Source of the DNA: Colwellia sp.
Lineage (GTDB): Bacteria > Pseudomonadota > Gammaproteobacteria > Enterobacterales > Alteromonadaceae
Direction: 5' to 3'
DNA length: 64,000 bases
NCBI GenBank assembly: GCA_013215385.1
Contig: JABSOY010000009.1
Coordinates: 204,167-268,166, forward strand
A program made the translations under genes and the position numbers. This document shows positions 15,586-25,276 of this stretch, piece after piece. Numbering within the stretch: position 1 is the stretch's first letter; the number at the start of each line of letters is the position of its first letter. The notes under the pieces are model-generated. The model saw only the letters and a list, made by a program, of their open reading frames with translations. It made no database searches and had not been told where the DNA came from.

Positions 15586-18267
15586 CTAATCCTGTGAATA
15601 AAACGGTGTGTTGTAATATTGACCACCAATATCTAACCATTCACTCAATAATTTTAGTTCATCGTCTGTCATGGTATTTTGATGGATAACATTATTGATA
15701 ACTTCAAAGAAACGTCCGCTTGCCGCAGCGCTATTTGTTGATAGTATTGGCTGTATCGTCACGGTTGTTAATACAGGAATAGCATTACCTTCTGCATCTA
15801 AAACAAGCTCACCTTCATTATCAATTTCAAAAACGATATTAGCGTTTTCATCCAGTACCGGTATTAATCGATCAATTAAAATACCCTCAATGGTTTCTTG
15901 TTCAACATCATTAAAAAACAGCTCGCGATAACTCGTTAAGTGGGCAATTTGATCACTCGATGGTCTCGCGGATAAATCTAATTGCCCAGCAGGCACTTGT
16001 GCAAAACCATCACTATCAGCAATGCTGTGGCAGCTGGTGCATGTTTTGTTGTCAAAAATTTCAGGTGTTTCGGCGGCTGCAAATTCACGAGGTACATCCC
16101 ATAACGGCTGAATATGCTCTTGGTAATTGATTTGAATGCGGCAATATGGTGTCCAGTTTTCAAAACATGCAACGCCATTTGGCGGTACTGTCGACAGATT
16201 TTCATAGGAATAATCTATGCTTGGGTTAACCACTGAAATGTCTGGATTTGTCCAGCGGTCTTGATAAAGAATGCTGGCGGTAAGTTGCGCTAAGCCATTA
16301 ACCATTTCATCAGCTTCAGCCATGGTTTGCCCTTGCATCGGGATAATGTCTTGGGTAGCATTGGTATAAGCTGTACCGCCAATTGCGCCGCTATTAATAC
16401 TTGCCGGTTGAGCATCAATTCTGCCGTGTGGCTGTTCGCTATTTGCTGTATGGCAGCCATTACACTGTAATACTTCTCCGGGTTTTAAAGTAATCCACTG
16501 GCGATGTCGACCATTAATACGTTGGCCATTCTCATCTAAGACACTGATAGCAAAAGGCGTGTTTGCCGGTACTTTAACTTTCACCGAACCGTCAGGTTGA
16601 ATAGGCGTATAGCCCATGATTTCTCGCATTAATTGATTATTACTGCGACCAAAATCGGTATTAGCAATATCTCTTACTTCATCTGGTGGCATGGGAACAC
16701 CACGAATTATTCGTAAAAAGCGTGCGGGTAGATTAACTGCAGGAGTTAGCGATGGATCACTTAAACGAGCGATCCCTTGTGGGTTATTATTTTGCACCGT
16801 GACATCTATGCCATCAAAATCATAAACGCTACGAATATGAATAGCTGCGGAAAGTTCAGCACTTAATTCAGCATCGAGTTCATTACCAATGACCTTGTCA
16901 GCAATAAAGTTTTTTCCTTGCTCGGACGGTCTCATCACCAGCGCTTCGGTAATTATGCTACCAGCTTGTGTTGTGGCGACAAGTTGCTGGGTATTATCGG
17001 CATTATTCAATAACCATAACTCAAACAATGGCTCAGCCAATTCGAGTGTTTCATCAGCTAGCTGCTCTGCACTTAATTGACCACATGCTCTGATCACGTC
17101 ATCAACGACAACACGACAAATATCCCAACTCATTAAATAACGCTTACTATTGTCAGGTAACGGGTAAAGATAATTTAGTCGCCCCGATGCAGAAAAGTCT
17201 GATGAGAAGGTAAAATTCAAACTATCGCTCAAGGCTAAGTCTGTCACTGCGTTTACTTGAGCGCCTGATGCTATAGTCGCTTGTTCGTTATCAATGTAGT
17301 CATTAATGTTGATCAGCACCGGTCTTTTTTGATAAGCCGTTTCATCCTGCGAACCAAGTAAAATTAAAATATCGCCATTGGCCATTTGCTGCGGTTTAAT
17401 AAATTCGACCCGTTCGTTTTGCTCATCAAGCATTAATTGATGTGAATGCCAACCGAAGATAAGAGTATTGTCTGTACCATCTGGATTCATGCGGTAGAGG
17501 TTAATACCGTGCTCGCCACCCATAGCATCCCAACGGCTATACAATATTTGACCACTATGTAAAACCAAGGGGTAGAAGTCATGACTCAAATTAAAAGTAA
17601 GTTGCTCAATTGACGTGCCGTCAGCGTTCATCACATGAATATTGAAAGTTTCGTTATCTCGGCGCTCATCTAAAGCTGTGTATTGTGGTTTGCCCTCGTC
17701 GAGTAATATTGCCCGAGATAATCGTTGCCGTGTCGAGGCAAAAATAATACGGCCATCTGGTAAAAAAGACGCCATTAAATCGTCACCTTGCTCGGCAACT
17801 GTGTCACTACTAATAATGCGTGCTAAGTTTTGTGTCGATGTTTGATAACGCCAGATATTCCATCGAGGCTGGCCTTCCTCGTTAGCATCGGCTAATTCAG
17901 GTGCTCTAATTGAAAAAAGCATGGTTTGACCATCATCAGATACGCTGAGATCTCGAATATCAATAAGCTGGTCTTCGCCAAATAATAACGCGGTTAAGTT
18001 AGTAATGGGTGAGTCGGCAAAGGCATTTCTTTTGATTAATAAGCTAGCCCCAGGATTAAAGGTAGCTGGGTCGCGCGCATCAAAACGTACTGGCGTTGCC
18101 TCATTTTCGTCGGTTTGCGTATCTAACGTTCGTTCGATATAGACAACGGGATATTCAACCAGAACAGGATCAGCTGTTTCGTCCTTAATTGCTGTTTCGG
18201 TATTACAAGCCGAAAGCAAAAAAATGACCGCTAAGATTACAACTTTATATCCCAACATCACCCTCAC
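15586..18267 (-). CDS. HzsA-related c-type haem lipoprotein with TolB-like beta-propeller
   Basis: 893 residues. A lipobox (IFLLSAC, Cys about 21) gives outer-membrane or periplasmic anchoring. Residues about 70-330 hold PD40/TolB-type propeller blades (DDGQTMLFSIRAPE, LPDGRIIFASTR, LHSGQILYSRWD). Two CxxCH motifs, CNGCH (about 600) and CTSCH (about 742), should bind covalent haem. The combination recalls proteins annotated as HzsA-related, after hydrazine synthase alpha; this gives no hint of hydrazine chemistry here. The start is a GTG with AAGGG upstream. It is co-directional with, and 27 bp upstream of, the barrel and motor genes. Confidence 0.78.
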   Translation of the reverse strand: MRVMLGYKVVILAVIFLLSACNTETAIKDETADPVLVEYPVVYIERTLDTQTDENEATPVRFDARDPATFNPGASLLIKRNAFADSPITNLTALLFGEDQLIDIRDLSVSDDGQTMLFSIRAPELADANEEGQPRWNIWRYQTSTQNLARIISSDTVAEQGDDLMASFLPDGRIIFASTRQRLSRAILLDEGKPQYTALDERRDNETFNIHVMNADGTSIEQLTFNLSHDFYPLVLHSGQILYSRWDAMGGEHGINLYRMNPDGTDNTLIFGWHSHQLMLDEQNERVEFIKPQQMANGDILILLGSQDETAYQKRPVLININDYIDNEQATIASGAQVNAVTDLALSDSLNFTFSSDFSASGRLNYLYPLPDNSKRYLMSWDICRVVVDDVIRACGQLSAEQLADETLELAEPLFELWLLNNADNTQQLVATTQAGSIITEALVMRPSEQGKNFIADKVIGNELDAELSAELSAAIHIRSVYDFDGIDVTVQNNNPQGIARLSDPSLTPAVNLPARFLRIIRGVPMPPDEVRDIANTDFGRSNNQLMREIMGYTPIQPDGSVKVKVPANTPFAISVLDENGQRINGRHRQWITLKPGEVLQCNGCHTANSEQPHGRIDAQPASINSGAIGGTAYTNATQDIIPMQGQTMAEADEMVNGLAQLTASILYQDRWTNPDISVVNPSIDYSYENLSTVPPNGVACFENWTPYCRIQINYQEHIQPLWDVPREFAAAETPEIFDNKTCTSCHSIADSDGFAQVPAGQLDLSARPSSDQIAHLTSYRELFFNDVEQETIEGILIDRLIPVLDENANIVFEIDNEGELVLDAEGNAIPVLTTVTIQPILSTNSAAASGRFFEVINNVIHQNTMTDDELKLLSEWLDIGGQYYNTPFYSQD

Positions 18268-18517
18268 TTATATCCCTTTAAAAATCATTTCAAAAAGTAA
18301 CACATTTGTCAAAAAGTGTAAAATTTCTTGACATTATTGCTATCAAGTTACAATGTTTCCATACTTTTTACCTACTTATATTTAACTTATTTCTGTTGTT
18401 GATTGGTTAAAAGCAACACTAATAAATAGATAGGTAACTGATTTACCAGTTGTTATCCAAACAATTCTTGATAAATTTATAAACATCATTAACTGAAAAT
18501 AATTTCAAGGAGAGCAC
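18268..18517. promoter_or_regulatory. Divergent promoter region between the two haem-protein operons
   Basis: This 250-bp AT-rich gap separates the minus-strand motor/haem run from the plus-strand haem/DUF1501 run. A plus-strand promoter candidate is TTGACA at 18328-18333 with TACAAT at 18349-18354; the spacer is 15 bp, which is short. TGTCAA (18307-18312) and TTGACA (18328-18333) form an inverted repeat that overlaps the -35 box and could be an operator controlling both directions. Confidence 0.45.
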
Positions 18518-19789
18518 ATGAATATACAAGACCGTATGAAAATCAGACAAGGTTTGTGTAAAAACATACTCCACTCGAAAATATTTTATCGTGGTTTTCT
18601 TCGTTTATTAGTCATAATTATTTCTGTAAATTTAGTCTCACTTGCCCATGCAGGAACCTTAGAACAAGCGAAACGATTGCACGATAGATTAACAGGTGTT
18701 GCTGCGTCAGAAATGACTTTGCTTGAAATGGTCGCATTGCTTGATGACAATAAACCTATTGAAGCCGCATACAAAGCCATGGAAACACCCGCCTTTTATT
18801 CCACTACCCTAAAATTATTTGCAACACCAGCAACCAATACCGACCAAGATATTTTTGCGCCGTTAAACGACTATAGTGCAACCTTGATTGGCATGGTCAG
18901 AGATGATGTCGATTTTAGAGAAATCCTACAAGCAGATATCCTTTACATCGGTAAAGACAGCTTAGGTTTACCTGCTTATAACACTAACAATAATGCGCAT
19001 TATCAGGCACTAGAAGATCAGTTTATAGATTTATCCACCGGTTTAGAGCGCACGACACAGTCTAGCTTAAACGGTTTACCTAGCGCTGCAACCGCCGGCG
19101 TATTAACAAGTAGAGCCGCAGCGAAAGAGTTTTTCTATTTGGGCACGAATAGAGCCATGCTTAGATTTACGTTAATGAATCATTTGTGTACTGACTTAGA
19201 GCCATTAAAAGACACCACTCGTTCTCCTGATCGAATTCGTCAAGATGTTAGTCGCAGCCCTGGTGGCGACAGCCGATTATTTCTTAATAACTGCCTCGGT
19301 TGCCATAGTGGCATGGACCCATTGGCTCAAGCTTTCGCCTATTACGAATATGACTTTGATGGTGAAACAGACCCCACCGGCGAATCAGGCGCAATCTCAT
19401 ACAATCAAGCCGGTCAAACGGATGCAAAAACAGGTACCCGCGTCCAAAGTAAATATCATAATAATTCAACCACATTTCCCTTCGGCTTTGTCACTAAAGA
19501 CGACCAATGGCAAAATTATTGGCGTGAAGGTATCAATCAAAAACTTGGCTGGGATGAAAACTTGACTGGCAAAGGCGTAGGCGCAAAGTCCTTCGGGCAA
19601 GAGTTTGCCAACAGCCAAGCCTTTGCACACTGCCAAGTAAAAAAAGTATTTAACACTGTTTGTCTTCGTGACGCTGAAAGTGCTAATGATTTAGCACAAA
19701 TTAGCTCAACCACAGAGTCGTTCAAGCAAAACGCTTATCAGCTTAAGCGGGTCTTTGCTGAAGTTGGCGAATATTGCATGGGAGAGTAA
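18518..19789 (+). CDS. Secreted DUF1585/DUF1588-like haem-motif protein
   Basis: 423 residues. A signal peptide lies at about 25-46 (ending LAHAG), preceded by a longer-than-usual basic N-terminus. One haem motif, CLGCH, sits at about residue 258 in the context FLNNCLGCHSGMDPLAQAFAYYEYD. This matches the conserved ending of the DUF1588/DUF1585 modules known from planctomycete-type cytochromes. The ATG follows CAAGGAGAG. It starts a three-gene operon with the LamG haem lipoprotein and the DUF1501-like protein. Cytochrome-type plus DUF1501 pairs are a familiar planctomycete arrangement of unknown function. Confidence 0.72.
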   Translation: MNIQDRMKIRQGLCKNILHSKIFYRGFLRLLVIIISVNLVSLAHAGTLEQAKRLHDRLTGVAASEMTLLEMVALLDDNKPIEAAYKAMETPAFYSTTLKLFATPATNTDQDIFAPLNDYSATLIGMVRDDVDFREILQADILYIGKDSLGLPAYNTNNNAHYQALEDQFIDLSTGLERTTQSSLNGLPSAATAGVLTSRAAAKEFFYLGTNRAMLRFTLMNHLCTDLEPLKDTTRSPDRIRQDVSRSPGGDSRLFLNNCLGCHSGMDPLAQAFAYYEYDFDGETDPTGESGAISYNQAGQTDAKTGTRVQSKYHNNSTTFPFGFVTKDDQWQNYWREGINQKLGWDENLTGKGVGAKSFGQEFANSQAFAHCQVKKVFNTVCLRDAESANDLAQISSTTESFKQNAYQLKRVFAEVGEYCMGE

Positions 19790-19791
19790 AG

Positions 19792-22272
19792 GTGACAAAT
19801 TTACTGAATAAACACGTTAAAAATTACCTAACAAAATACTTAACAATACACCTAGCAACATTCGCTTTAGTGTTAGGCCTAGGTGCTTGTGGCGGAGGTG
19901 GCGGTGAAGTAGAAACAAATCCACCAGAACAGCAAGATCCGCAAACCATTGAATATACTGGGCCTGCCCCCGCTACTGAAGACATTCAAAAGTATAAAAC
20001 ATTTCTGTGGGACAATATTTCAACCGCAGATAAGTGTGGCACCTGTCATACAGAAGGCGGCCAAGCGCCTTATTTTGCCAGCCGTAACGATGTAAATGAC
20101 GCTTATGCGGCAACCAGCTCACTGGTTAATTTAGCTAACCCTGCCGCATCTCGCTTAGTGGAAAAAGTAGCAGGTGGCCATAATTGTTGGCTAGCGAGTA
20201 ACAGTGCTTGTGGCGAAACCATGGCGCAATGGATCAAGTTATGGGCTGATGACCGAGTAACGACTGCCAATACTATCGAACTGACCGCGCCAGTGATACG
20301 TGAGCCAGGTGCCAGCAAAAATTTTCCTGATCATAGCGCACTCTTTAATGAGCATGTCTATCCGATAGTTAACCAATACTGTGTCGGTTGTCATAGCGAG
20401 TCAGCCAATGTTTCACAATCGCCCTTCTTTGCTAGTAACGATGTTGAGCAAGCCTATGAATCAGCAAAACAAGTGATTAATTTAGACAACCCTGCACAAT
20501 CCAGACTGGTTATACGCTTAGGCAGCGAGTTTCATAACTGCTGGAGCGATTGTCAAAGTGATAGTTTAACGATGTTAACTGCCATTACTGCCTTAAGTGA
20601 TCAAATTGCCGTTGATGAAATATCCCCTGAAATGGTGGTATCTAAATCATTACGTTTAACTGATGGTATTACTGCATCAAGTGGCGGGCGATTTGAATCA
20701 GATATTATCGCTTTGTATCAATTTAAAACCGGCGAAGGCAATATTGCTTATGATACTTCAGGTATTTCTCCTGCCGCTAACCTAACGTTAGATGGCGATA
20801 TTGAATGGTTAGGCAGCTGGGGGTTATCGTTCACTAACGGTAAAGCACAAGCAAGTACCGCGACCAGCAAAAAATTTCATGATTTAATCACCTCCACCGG
20901 TGAGTTTTCCGTAGAAGCATGGCTAACACCTAATAACGTTGTGCAAGAAGGTCCGGCACGTATTATTACTTATTCAGCAGGTGATACTGATCGGAATTTC
21001 ATGCTCGGCCAAAGCCAGTACAACTACGACTTTTCATTGCGAACCGAAAATTCAAATCCTAACGGCGATCCCGCTCTTAGTACACCTGATGCTGATGAAA
21101 TACTGCAGGCAACTTTGCAGCATGTTGTACTGACTTACCATGCCACAACGGGTCGACGCATTTATGTGAATGGCAATTTAATTGATATTACCGACCAAGA
21201 TATTGCGCCATTGGCGACTTGGGACGATAGTTTCGCGCTCATTTTGGGCAAAGAAGCTTCAAATCAACATATTTGGCAAGGCGACATTCGTTTACTGGCG
21301 ATTTATAATCGCGCCTTGGCGCAAGAACAAATTGCGCAAAACTATGACGTAGGCGTCGGTGAAAAATTCTTCTTATTATTTTCAATCAGTGAACTTATCA
21401 ACTTAGCCAATACCTATGTAATGTTTGAAGTCAGCCAGTTTGATAACTACAGCTACTTATTCAACGGGGCTTCGATAGTCAATATCGATGGCACACCGGT
21501 ATCAACAGCTTTTGATGTTAAAAGTTTGCGCATTGGTTTAAATGGTAAAGAAAGTGCACAAGGACAGGCATATAGCAATATTGACCTTACCATCGCTAGC
21601 TCACAAGATTTAACAGAGCCATTAAGCATCTCGCCCTTGGGCACGATTATCGGTCTTGAAAAAGGCGCTAACCAAGACGAATTTTTCTTAACCTTTGAAA
21701 AACTTGGCGAACATACTAATGTAAAAATTCCTGGGGTATTTACCACACCTGACGAAGTACCGGCAAGCACAGAGACGGCGCAAATAGGCATCAGAAATTT
21801 TGCTGAAATTAACCATAATATGAGTGTGTTAACCGGGGTTGCTCAAGAAACCAGCAAGGTTTTTAATACCTATCAATTGGTTAAACGTCAGTTACCGAGT
21901 ATTGAAAACATTGAAACCTTTATTTCTGCTCAGCAAATGGGCATTACTCAATTAGCCATAGCCTATTGCGATAGCGCTATTGAAACCGATAATATCCGCA
22001 GCACTTGGTTTCCTGATGTCGATTTTACTCAGCCACCCAGTATTGCGCTGAGTAGCAGTGAACGAACACATTTGTTAACACCGTTATTAGCGCAATTAAT
22101 CCCCCTTACGGTGGCAACACAACCTGACAAAAGCTTGGTCTATAACGAACTCGATAGTTTAATTACCCGATTATCGGTATGTGATGGCAGCTGTACGCAA
22201 GAGCGAACACGCACAATAGCTAAAGCAAGTTGTGCCGCCGTACTTGCCAGTGCTGTGATGTTAGTACAGTAG
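19792..22272 (+). CDS. LamG-domain lipoprotein with two CxxCH motifs
   Basis: About 826 residues from a GTG that lies two bases after the previous stop and has GGGAGAG upstream; an in-frame ATG at 19774 overlaps the previous gene. The signal ends in a lipobox (LGLGAC) followed by GGGGG. Two similar domains follow, each with a CxxCH: CGTCH (about 82) and CVGCH (about 199), each followed by a pattern of the type NPAxSRLV. They look like an internal duplication. A concanavalin-like LamG fold is at about 310-510 (FSVEAWLTPNN, GRRIYVNGNL, IRLLAIYNRAL). The C-terminal 300 residues are unassigned. A sugar- or surface-binding cytochrome is the likely type. Confidence 0.78.
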   Translation: MTNLLNKHVKNYLTKYLTIHLATFALVLGLGACGGGGGEVETNPPEQQDPQTIEYTGPAPATEDIQKYKTFLWDNISTADKCGTCHTEGGQAPYFASRNDVNDAYAATSSLVNLANPAASRLVEKVAGGHNCWLASNSACGETMAQWIKLWADDRVTTANTIELTAPVIREPGASKNFPDHSALFNEHVYPIVNQYCVGCHSESANVSQSPFFASNDVEQAYESAKQVINLDNPAQSRLVIRLGSEFHNCWSDCQSDSLTMLTAITALSDQIAVDEISPEMVVSKSLRLTDGITASSGGRFESDIIALYQFKTGEGNIAYDTSGISPAANLTLDGDIEWLGSWGLSFTNGKAQASTATSKKFHDLITSTGEFSVEAWLTPNNVVQEGPARIITYSAGDTDRNFMLGQSQYNYDFSLRTENSNPNGDPALSTPDADEILQATLQHVVLTYHATTGRRIYVNGNLIDITDQDIAPLATWDDSFALILGKEASNQHIWQGDIRLLAIYNRALAQEQIAQNYDVGVGEKFFLLFSISELINLANTYVMFEVSQFDNYSYLFNGASIVNIDGTPVSTAFDVKSLRIGLNGKESAQGQAYSNIDLTIASSQDLTEPLSISPLGTIIGLEKGANQDEFFLTFEKLGEHTNVKIPGVFTTPDEVPASTETAQIGIRNFAEINHNMSVLTGVAQETSKVFNTYQLVKRQLPSIENIETFISAQQMGITQLAIAYCDSAIETDNIRSTWFPDVDFTQPPSIALSSSERTHLLTPLLAQLIPLTVATQPDKSLVYNELDSLITRLSVCDGSCTQERTRTIAKASCAAVLASAVMLVQ

Positions 22273-22340
22273 GGGAGCCAATATGTTGATACCAAATAAC
22301 GCTACAAATATGTCGATAAAGTTAATAAAGGGACAAAAAT

Positions 22341-23918
22341 ATGACCAGACCTAAGCACTTGCACCCAAACAGTCCTTTATTGTTTCCTGATCATAAAAAG
22401 CCGATGACCCGCCGTGACTTTATTACTTCGGGTTTGCGTACCGGTGGTCATGCGGTGGCCGGTTTGTCTTTGTTCAGTTTATTCGCTAATTCCAATAAAG
22501 CGCATGCGACACTTTCTCCAGACTTGGAAGCGTTAAGAGCATCGTGCGGTATTAACGTCGCAGGAGCTGGAAAAATTCCCTTCATCAGTTTTGACCTAGC
22601 CGGTGGTGCTAATATTGCTGGTTCTAATGTCTTGGTGGGTGGCGCTGGTGGGCAGCAAGATTTTCTCTCAACCGCAGGTTACAACAAGCTCGGCCTACCC
22701 GGTGATATGGCACCGTCGATCGCTAATCCTGCGAGTGGTTTATCAGACTTTATTAATACCGAACTTGGTTTAGCGTTTCATTCAGACTCGCCATTTTTAC
22801 GCGGTATCATAGAGAAAACCTCAACTGAAACCAGAGCTCGTATTAATGGCGCTGTGCTGCCAAGTCGTTCAGATAACGATACCAGTAATAATCCGCATAA
22901 TCCTATGTATGCTATTGCCGCTGCGGGTGCCGATGGCTCATTAATGCCGTTAATTGGCTCACGTAATAGTGACTCGGGTGGCAACTCGATGTCAGCAACA
23001 AATTTTATCGATTTAAGTAAACGCCCAACTAAAATTGATCGCCCGAGTGATGTTACTGGCTTAGTCGATGTTGGCGATTTATTTAATTTACTTTCGCAAC
23101 AAGACGCGGTCGCCGTTATGGAAAGTATCCAACGGATAAGTGCGCAAAAGTTAGCATCAGTTAACAGCCAAGTAACCCGAGATGATGTTATTAAAGACTT
23201 AGTGAATTGCGGTTATGTGAAAAGTGCTGATTTGGCTGATCGTTTTGGTGATCCATCTACCCTAAATCCGCTTTTAGACCCTGATATCGTTGGCCCCGCC
23301 GGGATATTTACCATCAATGAATTTGATGCAGAAGCAGAGTTTCAAAAAACCGCTTCGATTATGAAATTAGTGGTTAATGGTTTCTCGGGTGCTGGCACGG
23401 TAACTATGGGTGGCTTTGACTATCATACAGGGGAACGTGGCACCGGCGAGTTACGCGATTTACGTGCCGGACGTTGTATGGGGGCCTGTTTGGAATATGC
23501 CGCTCGACGAAATATGCCATTAATGATGTATGTCTTTAGTGATGGCTCTGTGGCCAGCAATGGCCGTATTGATGATTCTGTTGAAGGCAGAGGCAAAGGT
23601 GAATGGACCGGTGATAATTCATCAACGGGTGCGTCATTCTTTTTAGTCTTTAACCCTGCGGGTAAACCCCAACTAACCGGTGGCAATGCTGACCAAATGG
23701 CGCGACAACAACAAATAGGTTTTATGCGCTCAGATGCATCCGTTGATACCGCGTCGGCCCCTTCGGCCAATAACGTCAACTTATTAGTTGAAACCGTACT
23801 GCTTAACTACATGGCATTACATGGTGAACAAGGTGCATTTTCTGCGGTGGCACCACAACAAGGCCTAGGTAATGCAGCAATGTTAGATGCCTTAACGGCG
23901 TTTCAACCTATTGTCTGA
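22341..23918 (+). CDS. Tat-exported DUF1501-like protein
   Basis: 525 residues. The N-terminus contains the twin-arginine motif MTRRDFITSGLRTGG followed by a moderately hydrophobic stretch ending KAHA, so it should be exported folded. The body has FISFDLAGGANIAG and TMGGFDYHTGERG, which recall DUF1501 (alkaline-phosphatase-like superfamily) proteins. Such genes sit beside DUF1588-type cytochromes in planctomycetes. The substrate is unknown. The ATG follows AAAGGGAC. It closes the plus-strand operon and converges on apbE across 45 bp. Confidence 0.72.
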   Translation: MTRPKHLHPNSPLLFPDHKKPMTRRDFITSGLRTGGHAVAGLSLFSLFANSNKAHATLSPDLEALRASCGINVAGAGKIPFISFDLAGGANIAGSNVLVGGAGGQQDFLSTAGYNKLGLPGDMAPSIANPASGLSDFINTELGLAFHSDSPFLRGIIEKTSTETRARINGAVLPSRSDNDTSNNPHNPMYAIAAAGADGSLMPLIGSRNSDSGGNSMSATNFIDLSKRPTKIDRPSDVTGLVDVGDLFNLLSQQDAVAVMESIQRISAQKLASVNSQVTRDDVIKDLVNCGYVKSADLADRFGDPSTLNPLLDPDIVGPAGIFTINEFDAEAEFQKTASIMKLVVNGFSGAGTVTMGGFDYHTGERGTGELRDLRAGRCMGACLEYAARRNMPLMMYVFSDGSVASNGRIDDSVEGRGKGEWTGDNSSTGASFFLVFNPAGKPQLTGGNADQMARQQQIGFMRSDASVDTASAPSANNVNLLVETVLLNYMALHGEQGAFSAVAPQQGLGNAAMLDALTAFQPIV

Positions 23919-23963
23919 TTGTCTAAATCTAAGCCTAAGACAAGCCCAGATTAATCACTTCGT

Positions 23964-24953
23964 TTAAAGAGATTTATTGCGTTGTAGCCCTTTTGATACA
24001 TGTAAAGTTTGCTGATTATCAATAATTATGGCTTCATAGTCAGGCAGCTGTTCAATAAAAGCCATGCCCTCTTGCAAACCTTTCACAAATACCGTTGTTG
24101 ATAACGCATCAACATAAGTCGAATCTTTACCAATAATAGAGACACTGACGACCTTTCTTGCTGAGTCGCCGGTTTTAGGATTAATAATGTGATGGTAACG
24201 AACACCGTCTTCAATAAAGTAACGTTCGTAATCGCCCGATGTTGAGATGGATTCATTACTAAGCGGTAGTTTGACCGCAGTTTTTTCTTCAGCTCTCGGA
24301 TGTTTAATGCCTACATACCAAGGTCGACCACGGCGATCACCCAATAAACCGGTATCACCACCGGCACTGACTAACGCATGTTTTATGCCTGCAATTTTTA
24401 ATAACTCAAGACATCTCTTGACCGCATAACCTTTGGCAATGCCTCCTAAATCAATTTTTACATCTGAGTGGCTAAAACGAACGGTCGACTTTGCTCTGTC
24501 TAAAATAACCGCATGATAATCGATGGCTTTTAATGCACGCTCAATCGAAGCTTGACTGGGTTTTTGCTTTTTTCGATAGTCGTACTGATATCCAACCGAT
24601 GCATAAGTAATATCAAACGCGCCATCACTCAGCTCAGCTATTTTTTGTGACTCATTTAATAACTCAAATAGTTCGCTAGTGATCACAACAGCTTGAGTGC
24701 CCGCTTTGCTATTCACTAAACTTAACTCACTCGTTGTTTTGTAAGGACTCATGGCTCGATCAATACGATGCATTTCCTCTTGCACTAACACAATCAACTG
24801 CTGAGAAGTGCTATTGACCTTTGCAGACTCATCTAACCAAAACTCGATATGTGCTTGGGTGCCCATGACTTTAAAATTATTACTAAACCACTCTGCAGAC
24901 ACAGTGTCAGTAAATAATAAAAGGATAGTGGTAAATATTATGCGTTTTGACAT
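23964..24953 (-). CDS. apbE: FAD:protein FMN transferase
   Basis: 329 residues with a cleavable signal (about 1-20, ending VSA) and no lipobox. The ApbE signatures are present: FKVMGTQAHIEF at the start, KIDLGGIAKGYAVKR (about 168), VSAGGDTGLLGDRRGRPW (about 197), STSGDYERYF (about 240), YHHIINPKTG (about 255) and the metal-site segment YVDALSTTVF (about 280). The enzyme attaches FMN from FAD to a Thr or Ser of exported proteins. No protein in the window shows a classic flavinylation motif, so its target is unknown. Its position beside the haem, DUF4266 and DUF3570 genes suggests it serves that redox branch. Confidence 0.93.
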   Translation of the reverse strand: MSKRIIFTTILLLFTDTVSAEWFSNNFKVMGTQAHIEFWLDESAKVNSTSQQLIVLVQEEMHRIDRAMSPYKTTSELSLVNSKAGTQAVVITSELFELLNESQKIAELSDGAFDITYASVGYQYDYRKKQKPSQASIERALKAIDYHAVILDRAKSTVRFSHSDVKIDLGGIAKGYAVKRCLELLKIAGIKHALVSAGGDTGLLGDRRGRPWYVGIKHPRAEEKTAVKLPLSNESISTSGDYERYFIEDGVRYHHIINPKTGDSARKVVSVSIIGKDSTYVDALSTTVFVKGLQEGMAFIEQLPDYEAIIIDNQQTLHVSKGLQRNKSL

Positions 24954-25276
24954 CGCTAGCTGAACTCTTTTTATAGTTGATATACTGTCTTGACTTACCA
25001 GTAAATAAATTCACTTACTAAAGATTTTCGTGGCAGACAGATGTTAAGTTTAGCATCATGTACGATCATTAATACCACAAAATAGTCTATTCATAATGAC
25101 TAAAAAACCGCCTCAAAGGACGGTCTTCTTACCGCTAACAGATATAGTGTAGAACAAGTGCCCGCAGAATTGTATCCGCCATCACACTAGCAGCACTTAC
25201 TAACACCAGGGTAAATAACAGTACTTTGATGTTATAAATATTCTTGTTAGGTGCTTACTGCCGTTAAATTAAAAAA
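24954..25276. other. Intergenic stretch with a possible unstarted small frame
   Basis: Apart from the terminator at 25102-25123, this stretch holds a minus-strand open frame (25254 to the TAG at 25135) that codes for a single hydrophobic helix (VLLFTLVLVSAASVMAD) but has no ATG, GTG or TTG with a ribosome-binding site before the helix. It may be the end of a decayed membrane-protein gene. No other structure is evident. Confidence 0.35.
25102..25123 (-). terminator. Rho-independent terminator (minus strand)
   Basis: Read on the minus strand, CCG-T-CCT, loop TTG, AGG-CGG form a bulged stem followed at once by six T. It lies downstream of the small minus-strand membrane-protein gene. Confidence 0.6.

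Noticed and set aside
15586..18267. Hydrazine synthase (anammox-type) activity
   Set aside because: Only the general propeller-plus-haem architecture matches; the other hydrazine synthase subunits are absent.
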